A stretch of 15,416 nucleotides of DNA from Bacteroidales bacterium UBA3684. Its GTDB lineage: Bacteria; Bacteroidota; Bacteroidia; Bacteroidales; P3. Numbering within the stretch: position 1 is the stretch's first letter; every line of letters starts with the position of its first letter. The notes beneath the pieces were generated by a model, which saw only the letters and a list, made by a program, of their open reading frames with translations, made no database searches and was not told the DNA's origin. The stretch spans positions 9,472 to 24,887 of the forward strand of contig DFIZ01000088.1 in NCBI GenBank assembly GCA_002372855.1, given 5' to 3'. The translations under genes were made by a program, and so were the position numbers. Shown here one piece after another: positions 6,886-14,567 of this stretch.

Positions 6886-7937
6886 TGCAGAGTGCACTAT
6901 ATCCACTGAAATTCCTGCCCCTCTACAAGAACGTCATCTGGGGCGGCAACAGACTTAAAGGCTACGGTTTCAACTACGACCCCCTGCCCAACTGCGGCGA
7001 GCTGTGGGTCCTCTCGTCGGTGGAGGGGAAGGAGTCGGTCATCGCCAACGGCTTCCTGGCGGAGAACACGCTGAACGAGGCCATCGAGATTTACATGGGC
7101 GACCTGGTGGGCGACAAGATATACAACCGTTTCGGCACCCAGTTCCCGCTGCTGCTGAAGGTCATCGACGCCGCCAAGGACCTCTCCATCCAGGTGCATC
7201 CCGACGACGCGCTGGCGCAGAAGCGCGGCATGCCCTACGGCAAGACCGAGATGTGGTATGTGATGGATGTGGAGCCGGGGTCGAGGCTCATCAGCGGTTT
7301 CCGCCGCGACGTGGAGCCCGGGGAGTACCGCGCCGCCCTGGCAGCAGGCCACCTGGAGGAGCTGCTGCATGCCGAGCAGCCCGCCAAGGGCGATGTCTAT
7401 TTCATTCCCGCCGGGCGTGTGCACGCCCTGGGCCAGGGCCTGATGGTGGCCGAGATACAGCAGACCTCGGACTGCACCTACCGTATCTATGACTACAACC
7501 GTCGCGACGCCGACGGCAACCTGCGCCAGCTGCATACCGAAGAGGCCATGGACGCCATCGACTTCGGCGCCGTGGGCGACCATGCCTCCACGCGCTACGA
7601 GGCGCGCCCCGACGAGACCACCACCCTGGCGCACTGCCCCTACTTCACCACCAGTCTCATCCCCCTCACCCGCCCGCTGCGGAAGAACCTGGAGGATGTG
7701 GACTCGTTCGTCATCTATTTCTGCGTGGAAGGCCTGGCGGCGGTGAAGAGCATGGAGACCATCGTGCCGATGCACGTCGGCGAGTGTGTGCTGGTGCCCG
7801 CCGTGGCCGAGAGCGTGGAGCTCTTCTGCGAGGGTCCGGCCAAGCTGCTGGAGGTGACTGTCGACACCGCCGGATGGACCGACGCGCCGCGTGCCGACAA
7901 CGACTGGCTGGCGGAGTTTGTGGGTGGCGGAAAATAA
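6885..7937 (+). CDS. manA: Mannose-6-phosphate isomerase, type I (zinc-dependent)
   Basis: The enzyme interconverts mannose 6-phosphate and fructose 6-phosphate in the cytoplasm, linking glycolysis to GDP-mannose and surface glycan synthesis. The 350-residue length suits the short bacterial type I class. Zinc ligands are visible: Gln103 and His105 in SIQVHPDD, Glu122 in KTEMWYVMD, and His180 in AGRVHALG. The active-site segment YRIYDYNR (199-206) follows EIQQTSDCT. The N-terminus KNVIWGGNRL is also typical. ATG 6885 overlaps the previous stop codon. The gene ends just before a new promoter (7943), so it closes its own short operon. No oddities. Confidence 0.95.
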   Translation: MQSALYPLKFLPLYKNVIWGGNRLKGYGFNYDPLPNCGELWVLSSVEGKESVIANGFLAENTLNEAIEIYMGDLVGDKIYNRFGTQFPLLLKVIDAAKDLSIQVHPDDALAQKRGMPYGKTEMWYVMDVEPGSRLISGFRRDVEPGEYRAALAAGHLEELLHAEQPAKGDVYFIPAGRVHALGQGLMVAEIQQTSDCTYRIYDYNRRDADGNLRQLHTEEAMDAIDFGAVGDHASTRYEARPDETTTLAHCPYFTTSLIPLTRPLRKNLEDVDSFVIYFCVEGLAAVKSMETIVPMHVGECVLVPAVAESVELFCEGPAKLLEVTVDTAGWTDAPRADNDWLAEFVGGGK

Positions 7938-7942
7938 AAAAA

Positions 7943-7974
7943 TTTGCCCGATTAAGAAAAATTTGCTACTTTTG
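7943..7974 (+). promoter_or_regulatory. Strong Bacteroidota promoter for the zapA-rny-lgt-gpmA unit
   Basis: TTTG (7943-7946), exactly 20 bases, then TACTTTTG (7967-7974): both elements match the phylum consensus perfectly. Start of transcription is expected near 7981, about 29 bases before the ATG at 8010. It begins six bases after the manA stop codon. Confidence 0.85.
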
Positions 7975-8009
7975 CACCGCTTTTTATAGTATCAAAGGCA
8001 TTGAAGTAT

Positions 8010-8321
8010 ATGTTCGATTTTGAGACATCGGTTACAGGGATTGAGTTCAAAGTGAGACAGTTGGCGGACGAAGTGCAACGTCTGCGCAAGCTGGTGTCGC
8101 AGAAGGACAATCGGTGCGATGAGCTTGAAGAAGCATTGAAAAACAGTGAAACAACAATAAACAATTTAAAAGAAGAGAACAAATTATTAAAATTAGGGAA
8201 CAGGTTGACTGAGAAAGGCGAGAGTGCTGAGATAAAACTTAAAATCAATCAGATGATTCGCGCCATTGACAAGAGTCTGGAGATAGTGAGGAACGAAGAG
8301 ACGAGGGTGAACAAGGAATAG
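8010..8321 (+). CDS. Coiled-coil protein upstream of zapA (possible ZapB-like division factor)
   Basis: The protein is about 103 residues from ATG 8010; an in-frame TTG at 8001 is a less likely start. It is almost wholly a charged helix with leucine/isoleucine spacing of a coiled coil (about residues 10-75: VRQLADEVQRLRKLV, ELEEALKNSETTINNLKEE) and a shorter C-terminal helix (INQMIRAIDKSLEIV). It has no signal peptide or membrane segment. It is the first gene after a strong promoter and lies 31 bases before zapA. Context suggests a partner of ZapA or FtsZ, comparable to the coiled-coil ZapB of enterobacteria, but homology cannot be judged here. Confidence 0.75.
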   Translation: MFDFETSVTGIEFKVRQLADEVQRLRKLVSQKDNRCDELEEALKNSETTINNLKEENKLLKLGNRLTEKGESAEIKLKINQMIRAIDKSLEIVRNEETRVNKE

Positions 8322-8352
8322 GTATAGAAACAAATTGCATATACAAACGAAG

Positions 8353-8658
8353 ATGGAAACGGTATCGGCATCGGTGAACATCATGGGTCGCACGTACAAG
8401 CTACGGGTCGCCACGGAAGACGAGGCGGCGCTGCGCAAGGCGGCGGGGCTCATCGACACGCAGGCCAAGGCCTACGGCAAGCAGTATGCCTACAACGACC
8501 ATCAAGACTTGTTGGCAATGGTGGCATTGACGCAGATCACACAATTGACCAAGATACAAGACTCGCTGCGGTTTAAGGACACGGACCTCGCGCAGAGGCT
8601 GCAGTCCATCGACAGCGTGCTGGACCAAATCCTGCATCCGACCCAAAACAGTTTGTAA
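8353..8658 (+). CDS. zapA: Cell division protein ZapA
   Basis: ZapA binds FtsZ filaments in the cytoplasm and promotes Z-ring bundling. The 101-residue product has the family's N-terminal beta region (SVNIMGRTYKLRVATEDEAA), then RKAAGLIDTQAKAY, and a C-terminal helix for coiled-coil dimerization (about 50-95). Length is normal for ZapA. The first ATG is at 8353; the frame is open to a TTG at 8335, but the ATG start directly precedes the conserved beta strand. It follows a coiled-coil gene and precedes a structured RNA region and rny. Confidence 0.88.
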   Translation: METVSASVNIMGRTYKLRVATEDEAALRKAAGLIDTQAKAYGKQYAYNDHQDLLAMVALTQITQLTKIQDSLRFKDTDLAQRLQSIDSVLDQILHPTQNSL

Positions 8659-8667
8659 ACTCAACAC

Positions 8668-8842
8668 CATTTACGAACCGAGTCGGCTCAGGGGCGGGTA
8701 GGTTGTATGGCTGATACGCCCGGCACTCAAATCCTACAGTTTCAGAGTTTACCATAACTCTCGGAGGGGATAACCGTGATGCAGGATTTGTTTTTATGAA
8801 CTGACCTCGAAACCTTTCAGCGTCGGCCGCCGTTCCCACAAC
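8668..8842 (+). ncRNA. ssrS: Structured RNA in zapA-rny gap, probable 6S RNA
   Basis: The 203-base gap between zapA and rny has no reading frame but can fold as one long, interrupted hairpin. Outer pairs are GAAC/GTTC (8675-8678 with 8832-8835), GTCGGC/GTCGGC with wobbles (8682-8687 with 8822-8827) and AGGTT/AACCT (8700-8704 with 8811-8815). The inner stem CAAATCCT/AGGATTTG is perfect (8728-8735 with 8783-8790), and inside it is the hairpin GAGTT/AACTC (8745-8749 with 8756-8760). A rod of about 170 bases with large internal loops is the shape of 6S RNA, which sequesters RNA polymerase. In E. coli, 6S also follows zapA. Ends are approximate, and no own promoter is clear, so processing from the operon transcript is possible. 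It could instead be another structured leader of rny. Confidence 0.6.
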
Positions 8843-8861
8843 AAAAAAACAACAACACATC

Positions 8862-10403
<1,542 letters not shown>

Positions 10404-10406
10404 TCC

Positions 10407-10433
10407 ATAGGTCCTTAAAGCCCTATAAGTCCT
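10407..10433. repeat. Intergenic 3 x 9-bp degenerate tandem array
   Basis: Three 9-mers, ATAGGTCCT, TAAAGCCCT and ATAAGTCCT, fill the whole gap between the rny stop codon (10403) and the lgt ATG (10434) except for three bases. The array therefore occupies the place of the lgt ribosome-binding site; no purine-rich Shine-Dalgarno is seen. Confidence 0.6.
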
Positions 10434-11504
10434 ATGATTCTTTCAGCTATCCATTGGAATGTCGACCCGGTGATGATGCACCTCGGCCCCACCACCTTGC
10501 GGGTGGTTGGGGTGTTGTGTGTCGTCGTCCTGCTCTACATCCTTGCTATGCCTCTTTTTTCGAAGGACAAGAAAGACAAGGACGGCAAGGAGAAGAAGGA
10601 GAAGCGTGACGTTTGGGACTATCTCCTCATGGCTCTCATCCCCGCGGTGTTGGCATTTATCTGCTTCAAGACCGACAGTTTCAATATGCGCTGGTACTCG
10701 ATGGGCTTCCTGGTGGCTTTCGTGCTGGGCTATTGGATTATGTCGCGCATGTTCAAGCGCGAAGGCGTCAAGAGCGACTACCTCGAAAGCCTCGTCATCT
10801 ACATGTTCCTTGCCACCCTCGTTGGTGCCCGCCTGGGCCACTGCCTCTTCTACGAGCCCGGCTATTTCCTCACCTCCGAGCACTGGTTTGAGATCGTGTG
10901 GCCCTTCCGCAACGGCGAGTTCAAGGGCTTCGAGGGCCTGGCCAGCCACGGCGCGGCCATCGGCATCCTGACCGCCATGTACCTCTACTGGCGCAAGTAC
11001 GGCATGAACATCTGGTGGATACTGGACCGCCTGGTCATCGTCATCGCCCTCGGCGGCGCCTTCATCCGTCTGGGCAACCTCATGAACAGCGAAATCTACG
11101 GCCACGCCACTTCGCTACCCTGGGGTTTCATCTATGAACGCAACGGCGAGACCCTCCCCAAGCACCCCACGCAGCTCTACGAGAGCCTCAGCTACTTCCT
11201 CATCTTCGCCGTCAGCCTGTGGTATTATCGCCACAAGGGCGGCCACGTGAAAAGCGGCGCCATCTTCGGCTGGTGGCTCGTGGCGCTGTTCGGCGTGAGG
11301 TTCCTCATCGAGTTCGTCAAGAACGACCAGGAGGCCTTCGAGGCCGATATGTTGCTCAACATGGGCCAGCTGCTCAGCCTGCCCTTCATCGTCGGCGGCC
11401 TGGCCATCGCCTGGCTCGCCAAACAGGAAAAATTCCCGCAGGGACCCTTCCCCAAGGGAGAAAAAGTGACTTTTAAAGACAAAGAAAAGGAGAAAAAGAA
11501 ATGA
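10434..11504 (+). CDS. lgt: Prolipoprotein diacylglyceryl transferase with N-terminal insertion
   Basis: Lgt adds diacylglycerol from phosphatidylglycerol to the lipobox cysteine of prolipoproteins in the inner membrane. Family blocks are visible: GARLGHCLFYEP (131-142), GLASHGAAIG with His172 (168-177), IRLGNLMNSEIYG with Arg212, Asn215 and Glu220 (211-223), and HPTQLYESL (244-252). The usual N-terminus (DPV...LGPTTLR, then RWYSMGFL) is split: about 60 residues (24-85) separate the two parts, containing an extra hydrophobic helix, a Lys/Asp-rich loop (KDKKDKDGKEKKEKRD, 44-59) and a further helix. The C-terminal tail is also lysine-rich. At 356 residues it is longer than typical Lgt. Its TGA overlaps the gpmA ATG (ATGA). 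It serves the several lipoproteins encoded in this window. Confidence 0.93.
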   Translation: MILSAIHWNVDPVMMHLGPTTLRVVGVLCVVVLLYILAMPLFSKDKKDKDGKEKKEKRDVWDYLLMALIPAVLAFICFKTDSFNMRWYSMGFLVAFVLGYWIMSRMFKREGVKSDYLESLVIYMFLATLVGARLGHCLFYEPGYFLTSEHWFEIVWPFRNGEFKGFEGLASHGAAIGILTAMYLYWRKYGMNIWWILDRLVIVIALGGAFIRLGNLMNSEIYGHATSLPWGFIYERNGETLPKHPTQLYESLSYFLIFAVSLWYYRHKGGHVKSGAIFGWWLVALFGVRFLIEFVKNDQEAFEADMLLNMGQLLSLPFIVGGLAIAWLAKQEKFPQGPFPKGEKVTFKDKEKEKKK

Positions 11505-12247
11505 AAACTCTCATACTTGTACGTCATGGCGAAAGCGCCTGGAACAAACTGAACCTCTTCACCGGCTGGACCGATGTCGACCTCACCGAGAACGGCATCA
11601 AGGAAGCCTACGAGGCCGGCAAACTGCTCAAAGCCGAGGGCTACCGCCCCGAGCTCTGCTTCACCTCCTACCTCAAACGCGCCGTGAAGACCCTCAACGA
11701 AATCCTCGACGCCATGGACATGGACTGGCTGCCCGTGCAGAAGTCTTGGCGCCTCAACGAGAAGAGCTACGGCGCCATCCAGGGCCTCAACAAGGCCGAC
11801 ACCGCCGCCAAGTACGGCGACGAGCAGGTGCTCCTCTGGCGCCGCGCCTTCGACGTCCAGCCCCCGGCACTCGACCTCCACGACGAGCGCAGCCCCCGCC
11901 AGGACCCGCGCTACAACGAAATCCCCGACAACCTCATCCCCCTCACCGAGAGCCTCAAGGACACCATCGAGCGCCTCATGCCCTACTATCGCGGCACCAT
12001 CATGCCCGCCTTCGACAACCGCAACACCCTCCTCGTCGTCGCCCACGGCAACTCCCTGCGCGGCATCGTGAAGGAACTGAAAGGCATGAGCAACGAGGAA
12101 ATCATCAAGTTCAACCTCCCCACCGCCGTGCCCTATGTCTTCACCTTCGACGACCGCATGAACCTCGTCGAGGACCGCTTCCTGGGCGACCCCGAGGTCA
12201 TCGCCGCCAAGATGCAAAGTGTGGCCAACCAGGCCAAGAAAAAGTAA
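11501..12247 (+). CDS. gpmA: 2,3-bisphosphoglycerate-dependent phosphoglycerate mutase
   Basis: This glycolytic enzyme interconverts 3- and 2-phosphoglycerate through a phosphohistidine. The 248-residue protein has the catalytic RHGES (His9), FTGWTDVDLTE (20-30), the phosphate-binding LKRAVKT (58-64) and the second histidine in AHGNSLRG (His182). The acid-site block reads RLNEKSYGAIQGLNKAD (84-100), with Glu87 kept but Lys-Ser where Arg-His is usual. Start ATG overlaps the lgt stop by four bases, suggesting coupled translation. It is the last gene of the unit started at 7943. Cytoplasmic, no signal. Confidence 0.95.
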   Translation: MKTLILVRHGESAWNKLNLFTGWTDVDLTENGIKEAYEAGKLLKAEGYRPELCFTSYLKRAVKTLNEILDAMDMDWLPVQKSWRLNEKSYGAIQGLNKADTAAKYGDEQVLLWRRAFDVQPPALDLHDERSPRQDPRYNEIPDNLIPLTESLKDTIERLMPYYRGTIMPAFDNRNTLLVVAHGNSLRGIVKELKGMSNEEIIKFNLPTAVPYVFTFDDRMNLVEDRFLGDPEVIAAKMQSVANQAKKK

Positions 12248-12250
12248 AAA

Positions 12251-12340
12251 AATGAGAAAGGAGAAATGGAAAATGAAAAAAAAGTTTCATCTGTAAAACG
12301 CTGTGATTCAGTTTTTCATTTTTCATTTTTCATTTTTCAT
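12251..12340. repeat. Inverted pair of 7-bp tandem arrays after gpmA (long AT-rich hairpin)
   Basis: Right arm: four exact copies of TTTTTCA at 12312-12339. Left arm: four degenerate units AATGAGA, AAGGAGA, AATGGAA, AATGAAA at 12251-12278, in the inverted sense. In plus-strand RNA the arms pair over about 30 bases, and most left-arm differences from the perfect complement are G, giving G-U wobbles. It starts four bases after the gpmA stop codon and may end or protect that transcript. It lies just before the tRNA promoter. Confidence 0.7.
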
Positions 12341-12349
12341 TTAATTAAA

Positions 12350-12381
12350 TTTGGCCAGTTTGGAAAATGTTCGTAATTTTG
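12350..12381 (+). promoter_or_regulatory. Strong Bacteroidota promoter for the tRNA cluster
   Basis: TTTG (12350-12353), exactly 20 bases, then TAATTTTG (12374-12381): perfect in both boxes. Start of transcription is expected near 12388, about 45 bases before tRNA-Ser. Confidence 0.85.
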
Positions 12382-12432
12382 CACCGTTTTTGAGAGATAA
12401 AAATTGGTACAATTTGGTCTAACGAAACACAC

Positions 12433-12523
12433 GGAGAGGTGGGTGAGTGGCTGAAACCAACAGTTTGCTAAACTGTCGTACTCGATTAGGGTACCGGGGG
12501 TTCGAATCCCCCCTTCTCCGCCA
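12433..12523 (+). tRNA. tRNA-Ser (GCT anticodon)
   Basis: The acceptor GGAGAGG pairs with CTTCTCC (one G-U). The anticodon stem is ACAGT/ACTGT with loop TTGCTAA, so the anticodon is GCT, reading AGC/AGU serine codons. The variable arm is long, as expected for class II serine tRNAs, and the T arm GGGGGTTCGAATCCCCC is perfect. CCA is encoded (12521-12523). Confidence 0.95.
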
Positions 12524-12527
12524 AGAA

Positions 12528-12555
12528 AAGACGCCTCCGAAAGGCGTCTTTTTTT
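12528..12555 (+). terminator. Intrinsic terminator-like hairpin between tRNA-Ser and tRNA-Pro
   Basis: AAGACGCCT (12528-12536) pairs with AGGCGTCTT (12542-12550) around a 5-base loop, followed by a run of T to 12555. It lies inside the tRNA cluster, and there is no room for a full promoter before tRNA-Pro at 12573. Confidence 0.85.
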
Positions 12556-12572
12556 GATAAACGGACAACCGG

Positions 12573-12647
12573 CGGGGCATAGCGAAGCCCGGTTATCGCG
12601 CCTGCTTTGGGAGCAGGAGACCCCCAGTTCGAATCTGGGTGCCCCGA
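12573..12647 (+). tRNA. tRNA-Pro (TGG anticodon)
   Basis: The acceptor CGGGGCA pairs perfectly with TGCCCCG. Anticodon stem CCTGC/GCAGG encloses TTTGGGA, anticodon TGG. The T arm CCCAGTTCGAATCTGGG is good and the discriminator is A12647. CCA is not encoded (CAG follows the discriminator's preceding C), unlike the neighbouring tRNA-Ser. Confidence 0.94.
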
Positions 12648-12674
12648 CAGAACTGAGAGGACAAAAACAACGAT

Positions 12675-12748
12675 GGCCCCGTAGCTCAGCTGGATAGAGC
12701 AACTGCCTTCTAAGCAGTAGGTCCTGCGTTCGAATCGCAGCAGGGTCA
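12675..12748 (+). tRNA. tRNA-Arg (TCT anticodon)
   Basis: Anticodon stem ACTGC/GCAGT encloses CTTCTAA, anticodon TCT, reading AGA/AGG. D arm GCTC/GAGC and T arm CTGCGTTCGAATCGCAG are perfect. In the acceptor, GGCCCCG faces CAGGGTC, leaving one C-A mismatch at the sixth pair and one G-U at the second. Discriminator A12748; CCA not encoded. Confidence 0.93.
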
Positions 12749-12769
12749 CACAAAAAAAGACAACAAGCG

Positions 12770-12804
12770 TCGCCCGTTCTTGACAGACGGGCGATTTTTT
12801 TTTT
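12770..12804 (+). terminator. Intrinsic terminator after tRNA-Arg
   Basis: TCGCCCGT (12770-12777) pairs with ACGGGCGA (12787-12794), followed by ten T bases (12795-12804). It closes the tRNA cluster and ends only 12 bases before the start codon of the next gene. Confidence 0.92.
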
Positions 12805-12816
12805 GAATTAAACGCT

Positions 12817-14550
12817 ATGAAAAAAACACACATTCTGGCAACTTTGCTTGCCTTGCTGACTTTGGCAGGGTGCGAAAAGGTGGACGACGGCGTCGACGGC
12901 ATGGTGGAAATCTTCGCTGAATCGATGTCCGGCGGCAAGGTGCTCCTCGACGGTGCCAACTCCACGTGGGTCTCCGGCGACCAGATTCGCCTCAACGGCA
13001 CCACCGCCACCGTCACGCGAAGCGACGGCCGCGCCTACATCAGCAGCGATGGCCTTGCCGATGTCAACCGCGCCGTATACCCCGCCTCGCTCGTCGGCTC
13101 CAGCCTCACGTGCAACACCGTCTCCATCGAATTCCCCCGCTACTATCACTACCGCACCGACGGCAACGGCCACCAGGTCCTCGACCTCCCCATGGCCGCC
13201 TACTCCAACAGCAGAACCTCGCCCCTCCAGTTCAAGCACCTCACCGGCGCCCTCTACATCACCATCACCAACACCGCCTCCGTCCCCCTCACCCTCCAGT
13301 CGGTGACGGTGGTGAGTCGAACCTGTATGCTTAGCGGTTCTAGGTCTTTTGATATTAGCAATATAGAGAATATCTTACCAGTTAATATTACTGAAAGTGA
13401 TGAGGAGAAGCGATCGGTAAGCATGCTATTTGACACAGGGTATACTCTCGCGGCAAACGATTCTTTAAGAGTAATGCTACCAATATTGCCTGTTGATTCA
13501 GCAAATAGATTTGCATTAAAAGTTAAATCGTATAAACAAGGCGAGCAGCAATCGTATTTGCTTGAGAGGTGGCAGCCAGAGGGAGGCAACCATTCTTTGG
13601 CTAGGAATGTTTTAGGATATGCTCCCATTGACATTGAAGCCTCAGGAACTAGGACAACACTCCTTGATATTAATAAGAGAGACGAATATGTGATTCGCAC
13701 CCCATATGATTTTGAATTAATGACAAAGGCTATAGATAATCAATGTTATGCAGACAATGCGATATACAGTATTCTGGACGACATTGATATGACTGGTCGT
13801 TCTGTTAATACGGTATTGTACAACGGATTTGGTGGGACAATCGAAGGAAATGGGCATACCATCAGCAATCTAACAATAAAGGGTAGATTGGATGGGAGTG
13901 AATATTGTTGCGGTCTATTCAAAAATAGTGCTTATACAATACAAAATATTGTTTTAAGTAACGTGCATTTGGAGTGCCAAAATGTTAGGAATAAACCTCT
14001 TTATGTAGGTATTCTTGGCGCAAATATAACAAGTTTAGGTACAATCACGGTTAATAATTGCAGCTTCAGTATCGGCAGCTTTAATAGAGGAGAAAATACT
14101 GGCCAAGTTTATTTTGGAGGCTTAGTTGGTGCGGACGAATCTATAATGAATATTTCCAATTGTCGTGTTTCCACAACTACAACTTCGAACATAATTATTG
14201 CAGGTACTACGGTGTACTGTGGGGGTCTGGTTGGAAATATGGGTTCTCAGACAATGACTGTTCGAGAATCATCATGGGATGGTACAATTGGGATAAATGC
14301 TATAAGCAATGTTTATATGGGGGGATTAATTGGATTTAAAAGTTCAGAGCGGCTTTTTGCGACAAATTGTAGCATCTCTGGTTCTGTTGCGGCTACTACA
14401 AGCGAGACTTATCATAACCGATGGTTGGGACAGCTTGTTGGACGATACAATAGTCCGGTGGCAACAGATACTACCGGGACAACGGCGAATATTTCATTCA
14501 CGTTGAACAATGAGGCTATTACTCCTAGTAATTTTGGTATTAACAGATAA
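12817..14550 (+). CDS. Fimbrillin-like / GLUG-motif surface lipoprotein with mosaic composition
   Basis: The 577-residue protein has a lipoprotein signal (LAG-Cys19). The N-terminal region (about 20-166) resembles fimbrillin-like domains (STWVSGDQIRLNG, VYPASL, LDLPMAAYS, LQFKHLTGALYITITN). The C-terminal region has FGGTIEGNGHTISNL (338-352) and three GLUG-type repeats with GGLVG or GGLIG at 434-438, 469-473 and 502-506, likely a beta-solenoid adhesin or matrix segment. Base composition changes abruptly near 13315: 13141-13200 is 67% GC by hand count, while 13381-13440 is 42% and 14161-14220 is 40%. The frame stays open across the junction, so it is one gene, probably a mosaic with a transferred 3' part. 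No promoter is seen; a terminator lies 12 bases upstream. Exact role unknown. Confidence 0.85.
   Translation: MKKTHILATLLALLTLAGCEKVDDGVDGMVEIFAESMSGGKVLLDGANSTWVSGDQIRLNGTTATVTRSDGRAYISSDGLADVNRAVYPASLVGSSLTCNTVSIEFPRYYHYRTDGNGHQVLDLPMAAYSNSRTSPLQFKHLTGALYITITNTASVPLTLQSVTVVSRTCMLSGSRSFDISNIENILPVNITESDEEKRSVSMLFDTGYTLAANDSLRVMLPILPVDSANRFALKVKSYKQGEQQSYLLERWQPEGGNHSLARNVLGYAPIDIEASGTRTTLLDINKRDEYVIRTPYDFELMTKAIDNQCYADNAIYSILDDIDMTGRSVNTVLYNGFGGTIEGNGHTISNLTIKGRLDGSEYCCGLFKNSAYTIQNIVLSNVHLECQNVRNKPLYVGILGANITSLGTITVNNCSFSIGSFNRGENTGQVYFGGLVGADESIMNISNCRVSTTTTSNIIIAGTTVYCGGLVGNMGSQTMTVRESSWDGTIGINAISNVYMGGLIGFKSSERLFATNCSISGSVAATTSETYHNRWLGQLVGRYNSPVATDTTGTTANISFTLNNEAITPSNFGINR
13304..13314 (+). 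repeat. 11-bp direct repeat at left edge of AT-rich block
   Basis: TGACGGTGGTG occurs here and again at 14599-14609, in the same codon phase (read VTVV and LTVV). The two copies bracket the low-GC stretch of the surface gene almost exactly. Chance or a shared beta-strand coding pattern cannot be excluded. Confidence 0.4.
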
Positions 14551-14567
14551 CTCAAAACATTAAAACT

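Noticed and set aside
8659..8861. Riboswitch or T-box controlling rny
   Set aside because: No T-box sequence or terminator/antiterminator pair is apparent; the rod-like fold fits 6S better.
12312..12339. Phase-variable repeat tract changing a reading frame
   Set aside because: The 7-bp array is intergenic and upstream of tRNA genes, so slippage would not shift any frame seen here.
12337..13016. Minus-strand open frames across the tRNA cluster
   Set aside because: They are reverse translations of tRNA genes, a well-known source of spurious proteins; the tRNA cloverleaves explain the sequence.
12817..14550. Two genes or a frameshift at the composition junction
   Set aside because: The frame is continuous through 13315, there is no nearby ATG with good context, and the product is a coherent lipoprotein.
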